From: Xanthoparmelia taractica
Lineage: Eukaryota; Ascomycota; Lecanoromycetes; Lecanorales; Parmeliaceae
Assembly: GCA_033085395.1 (NCBI GenBank)
Contig: JANQBS010000014.1
Span: forward strand, 62,001-126,000
Direction of reading: 5' to 3'
DNA length: 64,000 nt
Part shown: positions 31,373 to 41,022 of the stretch, one piece after another
Numbering within the stretch: the first letter of the stretch is position 1
Layout: every line of letters begins with the position of its first letter
Program-made: the position numbers and the translations under genes
The notes under the pieces: model-generated
The model's input: only the letters and a program-made list of their open reading frames with translations
The model's database searches: none
What the model was told of the DNA's origin: nothing

Positions 31373-31817
31373 GGTGGATGGGTGAGTGTTATCGGGTCAG
31401 GTTGGAGAGGTGCTTTGGAAGCGGGTTGGAGGAGGATGGCTTTGGCATGGTGAATTTGGATTATACTTGAGGTTCGAATGGATGGAGTGAGTGTGGATCA
31501 GTGAACGGTTGTATCTGATACTCTACGAACTATGAGAGATTGTTAGAAACATGCTTTGGCATTGGAACAGAGCATTGAGGTAGTGAAATGCGCCTTTGTT
31601 GACTTGGAATGCTGGGAACAAAGCTTAGACACTTACAGACTCCCCGTATTCTCTGTGTAACTCTTTATGTAACGTTCTACCGCATGTGTCATCTCCGCGC
31701 AGTTGCAGAATCAGTCTGAGAGATCGCAAGTTTGTTGAAGTCACAACATCTCCGGCCTGACTTTTTCTAATCTCCGAACACTCAACCCCCCCTTGACCGC
31801 CTTGCACTGATTTTTTG
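31373..31817. promoter_or_regulatory. Bidirectional promoter region of ALG14 and the Ima1-like gene
   Basis: 445 bp between divergent start codons. No gene and no motif that I can name with confidence. Confidence 0.5.
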
Positions 31818-34331
31818 ATGGCCTTTCTATTCCAGAGGAAGCTCGTATGCTTCTACTGTGGCTGCAAGTCAGCTCAAAGTCGGACACCTAATGTCCGTCA
31901 ATTTCAATGTACACATTGTGAAGCCGAAAACTACTTGGATGAGGTACCTTTGTTTACCTGCCCTCCCTCCGATTCCCTCACTGACAGACTACATTACAGT
32001 ATGGCGAAATCACAGATCCTCCGGCAGACGATGTCTCCTCCAATGCTCGCTATGCGGAATCTCTTGCTCGGCCAACTTTACCAGCGTTTGTTACACCTAA
32101 TGACCCCCTGTTCTGCCCGACCTGCTTGAAAAATCAGCATCTCGTGTCCCAGGCACTAGCTTCTTACCTGCCACCTCCCGATGCGCCAGATTATGCAGAA
32201 TACGAAAAAGCAGAAGAGGAGTACGTGAAGGGCCTGGAAAAGCGATACCCACAAGTATGCCCGAAATGCGAACCAAAGGTGCAGGAGCGGATAAGAGCTG
32301 CAGGGTACGCTGCGAGGACGGATCATCTCAGGAGGATGATAGACAGGACGAGGGGACGTGGCATACAGTACAGAAACTCGAAATGGGGCAGCTCTCTGGT
32401 TACTCTGGGAAGCGTTGGCTGGTTTCTGAGCATGGCTGGGCAAATCTTATGGGACGGGATATCCCTCCTCGAGTCCACTAAAGGGCGCCACGGTCTCCGA
32501 GACATACACGACTCCATATCAGGCTCAGAGTATCTACAGCGAGTCATGAGGGGTTCAGGCTCCGTAACGGACTGCCCTGAGTTGTTGTACTCAGCTGCTG
32601 GACTATCCTTAATACTTGGCATCTTAACATCCTGGTGGAATCCCATCCTTCGAGAAACACTGAACCGGCAAGGTGTACGAGCAGTCGGCGCAGCGGAGTT
32701 CTATCAGTTACAAGGCATGCTCCTGATTTTAAGATGCGCTACATGGTGGTATCTTCCCGGTTATGATCTGGATGCACACAAGACTACGGCTGTCCATGTG
32801 TTTCTGCTTGTTCTTACTGTGGTTGTAAGTATTCAGATTGCCGACATGGAATTTGAGGCTGATACAATACCAGATGAACATCACCTCTTTTCGCTCCATC
32901 AGGTTGGACTCTTCGGCTCCAATCAAATTTCAGGACAGTCCCATACCTTTGGCACCGCAGAGCACTCAGCAGAAAGCGTCCGGCGTGGGTTCAGAGGGTT
33001 TTGGCTCCACCGTTCAAAGGCCGAATCAACCTATCAATCGCAGCAATGGTGGTATACGACCGTTTTCTATCACGGACTTGGCACCATTAAATCAGCGAAA
33101 TCCACCAGTCTACCAACCACCTACACCACCACCAGACGAAGACGATAACGAAGCTATGGACTGGACTCCTTGTCAAGAAAACCAAATCCTCCGTCCACCA
33201 ACGTCGTATCGCACTGTCAATGCCGTGTCCCAACAGCTACGGCCAATTTCATACCGCGAAAACCCTTCGGCCGAGGCGTTGACCCAATCTATTAGTCTTC
33301 GCAACCCGTTAAACCCACCTAATTTTCGAAAAGGAAATGAGACGCGAAATCGAGAATATCTTAGAACCCCCAAGAAGTACACCATACGAGATTCATCTGA
33401 TGAGTCCCCTTTTGCCACCCCATACGAGCCTTCACTTGTATCTGGTAGTCCGGATCTGTCCCCTATCAAGTTTGCTCAACCTAGATTCTTTCCCCCTTCC
33501 GATCGGGAAGACCTCGGTCTCGAATCTCTCATGGCCAACAACTTCTCCCTTGCCGAGGAGCCTCACGAGGTCCGTGCACGCCAACGACAGGAGAAACGCG
33601 AGAACGAAACGCAATCAAAAATCTACGCGCAATGGCACGGGCCGGCGGCCTTGCTCCTTCTTGCTATCTCGTGCGCGGCCTGGACCAGCACACCAATACC
33701 ATCACTTGCCGCATTCTGGATGCACTTCCGGCTCGGAGCTTTGTGCATTGCGGCTCTTGTCGTCCTTAAATCTCTCGTGCTAGCAATCCGCAATGATAGT
33801 GACCGGAGCGTCAGTGATATTGTGCTTCTCACATTTGAGCTAATCGCAACAATAGTTCTTGGAGCTACTCTACGCCACCGGGCAGTGACCTCACCCTTGC
33901 AGGACAGCATCGGACCACTTGAGACACCAGGCCTTTGTTTAATAGCTATAATATGTGTGCAGGAGGTATGGATGCTATACTCTAGAACCCGGGTCCCTCG
34001 AACGAGCAACGGAGGCGTTCCATCCCCGCCAGTTCCGCAACCAGTGGCTGCGCCTGACAAGGCAGACCATCAACCCTTCGCAGGAAGCACCATGTCCTCA
34101 ACTAGACATGATATTAATGTCGGACTGGGAACAAGTTCCATAGGTCAACGTCTTCCGGTACCAACACAGCGCACGACGCGCTCCAGAACGAAATTGGAAA
34201 ATAATACTCGTGCTCAAAATGGCTCCAGTAGCCTCTCCCTTGGTGGTAAGTCTGGAAATGACGAAGCACTGGGAATGAAGTCCTTGGACCTTGGGCAAAC
34301 ACAGAGAAGGAACCGAAATGGAATGTGGTAG
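31818..34331 (+). CDS. Ima1-type integral inner nuclear membrane protein (Samp1/TMEM201 family)
   Basis: Family members sit in the inner nuclear membrane and help couple chromatin or centromeres to the cytoskeleton. Three exons (31818-31943, 32000-32824, 32874-34331) give 802 residues. The Ima1 N-terminal domain has two Cys pairs in VCFYCGCKS and QFQCTHCEAENYLDE, then EITDPPADDVSS, and two more Cys pairs in FCPTCLKNQHLVSQ and CPKCEPKVQERI, consistent with zinc binding. Hydrophobic segments follow near residues 125-140, 190-205 and 230-320, then a Pro/Ser-rich linker, and two or three more membrane segments near the C-terminus (ALLLLAISCAAW, LGALCIAALVVLKSLVLAI, LLTFELIATIVLGA). The third intron junction was chosen because it keeps the long downstream frame open. 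Confidence 0.88.
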
Positions 34332-34853
34332 ATACGACGATGACTTTGACAGAAAGCATACTGGTTGGCAAAGGACTTGATAAGATCCAGGTTTACTGCC
34401 AACGTAGGGGGCGTTTCGGTATGTTCCGTAACCGTTTGGATAGTTAGCAAAGCATAGCGTGGCGTTGAAATTGCTATTCCACTGTGTTGGCGACAGGCAT
34501 TCCACCTAGTCACTGTTTCTGGGATTACTTCACTTTAAAAAATGCTTTTACATGCTTATCTACGTGTCTGCTCCTCTCCGCCCGTCATTGATGCCGGCGA
34601 AGATACCGTGTCTCTTACTTTCCCCACTTGAACGACTGCATCCTAATCTTGTCTACCTATTCTTGCTTGCTGTCAACAACTATCGGTGTCGCAAACCAGC
34701 TAGGACATTCCGTCGGTAATATGCAAAGAATAAGGGGTGGCTTAGCACCAATAACGCCACAAACGCAGCAGCGACGCGAGCAAAAGTGAGCTGAGGACAT
34801 CTTCACAATTCAACGTATCGAGCAGAGCAGGACTGGACGTTCAAAGAGCAGCT
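34332..34853. other. Intergenic region, 522 bp
   Basis: Follows the Ima1-like gene on the same strand. I see nothing beyond the expected 3' and 5' flanks. Confidence 0.45.
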
Positions 34854-35399
34854 ATGTCGAACCTGTCCGTGAAGCGACAACGAGCAAACACAAACGGCGA
34901 TGCGGCGGCGATCCCTTCCAAATCTCCGGAAGAATACCAAAAAATAATCGCGACTTTCGACGAAAGCACCCTACGCGATCTCCTTCTTTTAGCAGCAACA
35001 AACTCGTCCCAGCTCGCTGCGCTGGTAGTCGCACGGCGAAATGATATTATCAAAGCGGGCAACGCGAGGGCAATTGACAGGGTCCAAGAGCCCGAGATGG
35101 ACCTCGAGTCGGTGGGAAAGACAACGCCCGCGAAAAAGGCTCATAATGGTAGAGTCATGGTACATGTTCGGGATATGTAAGTGCACTCTCATTGGTACTG
35201 TGCTTTGAGTTGCACGACACGTTTCGCAAGCAACATGCTTGTTCTGTCCCCTTCAAACTGAGCTCACAAGCTGCTTTCTTAGACTCAATGATGTCTTACA
35301 CCATGCTAATTCTAAACCTGCAGGTGTCAAGGCCGTGGATGTGGTAAATCTCAATGCTCTTCTTGTTGGGGTGACGAGGGTGGACCGCTGCCTTACTGA
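34854..35399 (+). CDS. Small protein of unknown function, possibly a truncated gene
   Basis: Exon 1 (34854-35176) starts at MSNLSVKRQRAN and carries a helical block YQKIIATFDESTLRDLLLLA and SQLAALVVARRNDIIKAG. It ends at a strong GTAAGT donor. Joining to an acceptor at 35322-35323 (a CTAAT branch-like word lies just upstream) gives a 132-residue protein whose last 25 residues hold four Cys (DMCQGRGCGKSQCSSCWGDE). Without splicing the frame stops after 108 residues. The N-terminal block resembles the start of larger fungal nuclear proteins (my impression, unverified), so this may be a shortened or decayed copy. Function unknown. Confidence 0.45.
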
Positions 35400-36118
35400 A
35401 GAGAAGAGGCATGGATCAAGGTTTCCAATACTTGACTGCTTTTAACCCCAATTCGACAGACACGTACTTTAGGCAAGAAAAGCTACGAGAACCGATTGAG
35501 TGGTGAATGGTTAGACCGTACATGAAGAGGGGATCCTGTTTCGCTCATGATTGTGCTTGCGGATATGGAGGTAGAGAAGGCATATTCCGGACACAGAGGG
35601 TAATAATGAGCACCCTTATTTGTTGGGTCCCAAGGTCAACGCTGCTCCCGTCAAACACGCGCAGTAATTGGGATAGTAGCTTTCCGTGCAGATTTGATGT
35701 GCATAGCAATACGAGTTGATAGAGTTAGAAATCTTGTTTTGATGCAGATTAACATATAATTTTATCCCAAAACCCTGCATGAAATAAAATAACTTTTACT
35801 CGTCCGTACGAAGTAGATTTCAGAGGTTGCGAGTAAGTACCATGTCTTACGTACGCTTGAGTGGCTGAAGCGGTTGGCATCGCTCAGTCCTATTCGGCAT
35901 TCATCTCGGATCTGCTCTCTACATTCTCCTTGGAGTAAGTCGAATGCTTACTCTGTGTTATTATTGACAATATTCGTGAGGCACAATATGGGTACCTGTC
36001 CCAGAATTGTTGCCAATAAACTCCTCATGTACGACTCCACACTCTATATATCCTCACGTCTACTCCTTGCACCTAATAAATCCTACACTGATCGAAAGTC
36101 ACTTCCTTGGATGTCTCG
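35400..36118. other. Intergenic region upstream of the Sec14-RhoGAP gene
   Basis: About 720 bp, moderately AT-rich near 35740-35800, with a TACGAAGTAG word near 35806. It probably holds the promoter of the RhoGAP gene. No gene recognised. Confidence 0.5.
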
Positions 36119-38173
36119 ATGCGCTCGCAAATCGTACAACGGCTACGCAGCAATTCTACTCCTCTGAACTCAGTCCCACCTGCATCTACATCGGATGAAT
36201 ACTCCATAGCTCTTGCCAACCTCGCGGCTCGCATCATCTATCGTTCTCCTCTACCTTCGCAGGATGACCTCCCAATCTTCATACTCAATGGTGCCGCTTT
36301 TCCAGATGCCAAAACCACCGACTATGACGCGCTCCTCCCTTATGTGTTGTCTAGACTACCAGATGATGAAGAGCTGATCTCTGGAATTGGCTATGAAGTG
36401 GTCTTCTTTGCAGGAGCTGGAGGCAATGCAGCCTTGCAGACCAGGAAGGGAAGACCTAGTTGGCAATGGTTCTTGCAAGCCTATCACACATTGACCAGGG
36501 CGAAAAGGAAGAGGTTGCAAAAGCTTTACATTGTGCATGACAAGAATTTCATCAGAGTGTTGATCGAGTTCTTCGCCTCGGTCGTCTCTCCGAAATTCAG
36601 GAAGAAGCTTATACATGTCTCCACATTAAGCGGACTGGCTCTGCACATTCCAATCGAGGACTTATTAATTCCTCCGTCCGCTTACTTGGCTGACCGTCGG
36701 AAGTCTCGTGACATCGATGTCCCATACGCAAGCGGTCGACGAGCATTTGGTGTCCAGAATCCTCTCCCGCTCTCCGCGAATGGCTCAATGAGACTACCAA
36801 GGGTGCTGCGAGAAACCACCAGCTTTGTCATCTTGGACGATAACATCAAAGCCGAGGGCATCTTCCGTGTTAGTGCTCGGGCCCAGACCGTAGAAATCTT
36901 GAGGGAAGCCTACGATCGAGGTCAGAAGTTCATCGTATGGAAAGAAGGTAACACGGTCTTAGCGTCTAGCTACTACAGAGAGGGCGTTGGACATGTCTGG
37001 GTAGAGGAGCTGGAACATATAGAAGGCTATGAACTTCATGTCGCCGCAGCTCTGATCAAGCTATGGTACAAGGAGTTGAGAGAACCAATCTTCCCGCCGT
37101 CTAATTATCAAGCCTTGGAGAAATACTATGGAGATCCTGACGTCCCTCTTGAGGTCCATCAGTTGTTTACAATGCTCTCTGTGGAGGATGAGTGGTCACC
37201 GATCGGCAGTAAGACCTCAAGACAGATCTTGAAGACGCACCTTCTGCCGCTGCTCTCGAGGGTTGCAGCCTTCCAAGACCGAAACCAGATGACTCCGGAA
37301 AATCTGGCTGTTTGCATTTCCCCAAGTCTGCTGTGCGGTCCGGATCCGGTCGAGGATCTCAGGATGTCCAATATCATCCGTCGGATCCTCGTGGCCATGA
37401 TTGATCACTGGGAAAGTGACCTTGCGCCCTTATTTAGCACTAATTTGGAGACATTTGATGACTCACTACGCATGCCAGAGGCTTCCGAGGACAGAGAAGA
37501 TCCTCCTGAGGAAGCTCGAAAGAAGGATTTGCACGCGGCTCAAACGGTTGGGATTACTCTTCTAGATAATGATGACAGCGACGAAGAGATGGAAACTCTA
37601 CCAGCCTTACCGCCTCGGCCAAGTGCAGCGACAGCCGATGGTGTTACATTTGAGGAGCCGAACCCTATCGATGTTGGTATAACGAACGTAACCAATCCTG
37701 TTAAAGAGGGCCTGTTTAGTGGCATCAGTTCCGTGAGAAGGAAGCCGTCACCATTGGATAATGCTCCTATCAATAGTATGAGCCGTGTCGACACTGGCTC
37801 TTTCACTGAGACTAACCGCTCTGGTGCTGGGTCATTAAACACTACCTTTCCGGTACGTCGCAAACCTGCGCCAGCTCTACTCCCACTTCCGCAGTATTCG
37901 TCCATCAACAGTGACTGCCCACCAAATTTGCACCGGGTACAGTATTCCAACACTGTGCCAATCGAGGAAGATGATTTCGGCGAAGAGGATGGGATGAATG
38001 TCGCTGATGGCTTACTGTACGAGGAGCAATTACCAGTCTACGATGGGCCTCGTCGACATTCCCCTTATCCTCCAGCCGGATCTGAGCCGACTCGACCTCC
38101 ACTATCTCCTCCACCTGCAGCTGAGCTGTCTATTGAACGAAAAGCGCTGCCCAAACCAGCAACATGGGGGTGA
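36119..38173 (+). CDS. CRAL-TRIO (Sec14-like) plus RhoGAP protein, ARHGAP1/Ecm25-like
   Basis: Likely GTPase-activating protein for a Rho-family GTPase, with an N-terminal divergent CRAL-TRIO lipid-binding-like domain. Intronless, 684 residues from the ATG at 36119; the frame is open a little further, but only with TTG. CRAL-TRIO marks span about residues 45-200 (LPIFILNGAAFPD, LQKLYIVHDKNFIRVLIEFF, KKLIHVSTLSGLALHIP). The RhoGAP domain spans about 220-440: arginine finger in AEGIFRVSARAQ, HVAAALIKLWYKELREPIFP and MTPENLAVCISPSLL. About 25 extra residues sit between the arginine-finger helix and the next helix (SYYREGVGHVWVEELEHIEG). The C-terminal 230 residues are acidic or Pro-rich and disordered. 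Rho1, encoded 18 kb away, is a possible substrate (inference only). Confidence 0.92.
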   Translation: MRSQIVQRLRSNSTPLNSVPPASTSDEYSIALANLAARIIYRSPLPSQDDLPIFILNGAAFPDAKTTDYDALLPYVLSRLPDDEELISGIGYEVVFFAGAGGNAALQTRKGRPSWQWFLQAYHTLTRAKRKRLQKLYIVHDKNFIRVLIEFFASVVSPKFRKKLIHVSTLSGLALHIPIEDLLIPPSAYLADRRKSRDIDVPYASGRRAFGVQNPLPLSANGSMRLPRVLRETTSFVILDDNIKAEGIFRVSARAQTVEILREAYDRGQKFIVWKEGNTVLASSYYREGVGHVWVEELEHIEGYELHVAAALIKLWYKELREPIFPPSNYQALEKYYGDPDVPLEVHQLFTMLSVEDEWSPIGSKTSRQILKTHLLPLLSRVAAFQDRNQMTPENLAVCISPSLLCGPDPVEDLRMSNIIRRILVAMIDHWESDLAPLFSTNLETFDDSLRMPEASEDREDPPEEARKKDLHAAQTVGITLLDNDDSDEEMETLPALPPRPSAATADGVTFEEPNPIDVGITNVTNPVKEGLFSGISSVRRKPSPLDNAPINSMSRVDTGSFTETNRSGAGSLNTTFPVRRKPAPALLPLPQYSSINSDCPPNLHRVQYSNTVPIEEDDFGEEDGMNVADGLLYEEQLPVYDGPRRHSPYPPAGSEPTRPPLSPPPAAELSIERKALPKPATWG

Positions 38174-38533
38174 ACAGCTTTCAACCGAGAATGCAAATTG
38201 GAGGTCGAGACGTCGAAACGCCGAGCGTGATCGAAGTCCGCACAAATGGGTAATTTCACCCTGAGCAAATGGAGGCGAGACCTCCCTGGCTTATGTCAAC
38301 GTCGCCCGCTCAGACGATAAGAGAGTGCATGTTTGTTGTACCGAGCTTCATTCAAGAAAGAGTCAGAGATAGAGGACGTCAGTGGCCGCGAAGAGAATTT
38401 TGAGTATGTGTTTGCAGGTTCCGATAACAGTACCTATACGGGGGAATAATTCCTGAGCGGTCTCAATGCAATACTTACCCTCCCAAATGCAGCTATATAC
38501 AGTCTCCTATCCTAACCAGAGTTCAGAAACTCA
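38174..38533. other. Convergent intergenic region, 360 bp
   Basis: Lies between the RhoGAP stop and the stop of the small membrane protein on the other strand. It should hold both 3' ends. Nothing else is seen. Confidence 0.45.
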
Positions 38534-39000
38534 TCACCTAGTATCATCCCCTTCCCCCTCCCGCTTCCCCACCGCATATACCAGTCCCCCACAGACCAAG
38601 TTAACAGTGCACAACCCCAACGTAGCTCCCCTTATCAGACCCCTAGTGCCAAACTTCTTCGCTAAAGGCTGTTTCCTTCGCCTCGCCAATAGCATATATA
38701 ACCCTGACCATGCAGCATTGAGACCAGCGGCGTCAACTTTGTAATCGTAAATGTTGAGGTATGTGCTAAAGAGGAGGATCGGCGGAAAGAGCAAAGGAAG
38801 GATTTGAGGCGGCCGCAAAGCTTGCGCTGTGATTAGGGCGGCGAGAGCGGTGGGTGGAACGGGTGATTCTGGGGGAGCGTTAGAGAGCGAGCTTTAAAGC
38901 TTGCAGAAGGGGATTTCGAAAGAGGTGATTTACCTCCCCAGACTTTGGCGTGGACAATCGCGGAGGTTTTGGCTTGTTCTTGGGTTTCTTTGTCCGCCAT
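38534..39000 (-). CDS. Small membrane protein of unknown function
   Basis: Two exons (39000-38934 and 38868-38534) give 133 residues starting MADKETQEQAKTSAIVHAKV. The intron has a GTAAAT donor and a CCCAG acceptor, and the frame is continuous across it. Two or three hydrophobic segments (PQILPLLFPPILLFSTYLNI, LNAAWSGLYMLLA, ATLGLCTVNLVCGGLVYAVG) with a basic loop (RRRKQPLAKKFGTRG) between them suggest a small mitochondrial or ER membrane protein. I do not recognise the family. It is divergent from the J-protein gene across 329 bp. Confidence 0.75.
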
Positions 39001-39329
39001 GATGATGTTGGAGGAATTGTATTGGTTTATGAATCCTCAGAGAAACTATCTTAGAACTTGAGCTGCGATGGGCATTGCACTGTTGACGTTTATCACAGAT
39101 TCGGAAACTTTGATTCTCCGCTAGCGGCTTGGCACAATTCTGACTTTGATACCACGATTGCTATTGTGAAGTAAATAGTAGTGAAACAAAACACCTTCGC
39201 AATGAATCCTGGATAAAGCGAATGCTCTCGAGTCCCACGAATCTCTGAAGATAGTACCAGCAACCCTTTCGTCTGCAACGGTTCCCCTCGCTAGCCTCAC
39301 TCTTGTTGCCTTAACATCGAGTCTGAGAG
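39001..39329. promoter_or_regulatory. Bidirectional promoter region of the small membrane protein and the J-protein
   Basis: 329 bp between divergent start codons. No specific motif recognised. Confidence 0.5.
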
Positions 39330-40529
39330 ATGCCAGCTGCGACGGCCTCAGGCGCCGACGCAACACCAAATGGCAATGCAGCGAGGAGTCGGGATCACAA
39401 TCAGGGAAACCAGGATAGAAAGTATACTGTGGAGCAGAAGACAGCGGTGATAAGAGTGCGGAAGTGCTCGGCAACGGCATTTTATGAAATTCTAGGGCTT
39501 GAGAAGTCGGTGTCGGATGGGGAGATCAAGAAGGCGTATCGGAAATTAAGTCTTCTGACCCATCCGGATAAGAATGGGTATGAAGGGGCGGATGAGGCTT
39601 TTAAGAGTAAGGCTCCTCGGGATAGATGGACGTACGATATGCGAGGGGACTGACAGGAAATGACCGCTTACAGTGGTCTCAAGAGCATTCCAAGTGCTGT
39701 CAGATGCGGAAAAGAAGGAGAAATATGACCGCTTCGGAGGCGACCCGGATAACCGATTTGGCCCAGGCGCCGCGGCCGCTTCATCACCTTTCAGTGGATT
39801 CGCGGCAAGGTCGCCTGGAGGAAGGGGACCCATGTTTGACGATGAGATATCACCAGAGGAGCTATTCAACAGATTCTTTGGGGGAGGTGGCATGGGTGGC
39901 GGACCTTTTGGTAGGTTATCGAGTCTGGGAGAAGAAAGAGGGCATCTACTAACGCCAAAACAGGCGGTGGAGTTCCTATGTTCAACGATGGTCCGCAATT
40001 TGTCTTCAACTTAGGAGGCGGCCCTGGCTTCCGCGTGCACCAGTTTGGCGGTAATCGACCAAGGCGGAGGCCAAGAGAGGCGAATGGCGCTGGTGAAGAA
40101 CAGCCGCGGAGCACACTGGGTGTTCTGTCGAACCTTCTCCCGCTCCTGATCCTTTTCGTCCTTCCAATACTATCGTCACTTTTTTCCTCAGCGATGCCGA
40201 GCGGTCCTAGCATACATTTTCAGCCTGGCCCACCGAATACGATGCATCGCACATCGCAAAGGTTAAAGATCGACTACTATCTGGACCCAAAGGATGTCGT
40301 CGACTACAGTGGCCGAAAGATGAACGATCTTGACAAGAGGGCAGAGAATCAGTTCGTAACGCAGTTACAATATGAGTGTCAAATAGAGCAGCGGACGCGG
40401 AATACCATGATAGAGCAGGCACAGGGTTGGTTTTTCCAGGACGCAGATAAGATGAGGGAAGCAAGGAATTTTGATATGAGGAGCTGCAAGCACCTTGATA
40501 CGTTGGGATTTGCAAGGAATAGTTACTAG
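39330..40529 (+). CDS. ER membrane J-protein (Hlj1 / DNAJB12-DNAJB14 type)
   Basis: Cytosol-facing Hsp70 co-chaperone on the ER, expected to help in degradation of misfolded membrane proteins. Three exons (39330-39606, 39674-39910, 39964-40529) give 359 residues. The J-domain spans about residues 50-115 ([28 protein letters not shown] with the HPD triad, [20 protein letters not shown]). A Gly/Phe-rich linker follows ([15 protein letters not shown]), then one membrane segment ([20 protein letters not shown]) and a C-terminal DUF1977-type region ([20 protein letters not shown] and [14 protein letters not shown]). Order and length match the DNAJB12 family. With Ufd2 next door it forms an ER quality-control pair by position only. 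Confidence 0.93.
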
Positions 40530-41022
40530 TATCCGCTGTTTGTATGGGATTGATGCAAGGCATGGCGTGGAGTTCAGGACTTCAGGTCTGGTTATGCTAC
40601 GAGATCGACGTGGACGCAGGAGGCTTGATGACGCTTGCCTCAGTTGTACATTTACTCTTCCAAGCCGACCACAAGTGAGAAATATTCATCCGCTTAAGCA
40701 TATCTAGAAGGATGTCAGACCTGCAGATAAAGCTCGAGGGTGTTCGCGCCTAGGTTTAGGGCTGCAGTTATAGGCGTGGTGGGCGGGTTTCAGGGTTCGA
40801 AGGGTTGTTCGGAGGGCGGACCTGATGCCAAGAGTCCGGTTCTTCAGGCTCCAGTTCATTCACTCACTTTGCCCCCATGCTCGCTCCGTCCCGGGGCGGG
40901 CTATCACTTTCACTAATCGCCTCAGCCTTCCATCGTTTTCTAATCAACACTCAGCCCATATAATATATTCAAGGCTGACTTTCACTCCATTCATTTTTCC
41001 TCCACATTTATTTCTTTACAGC
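40530..41022. promoter_or_regulatory. Upstream region of UFD2
   Basis: 493 bp between the J-protein stop and the UFD2 start on the same strand. The last 100 bases are pyrimidine-rich (about 40930-41020), as in many fungal 5' leaders. Confidence 0.45.
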
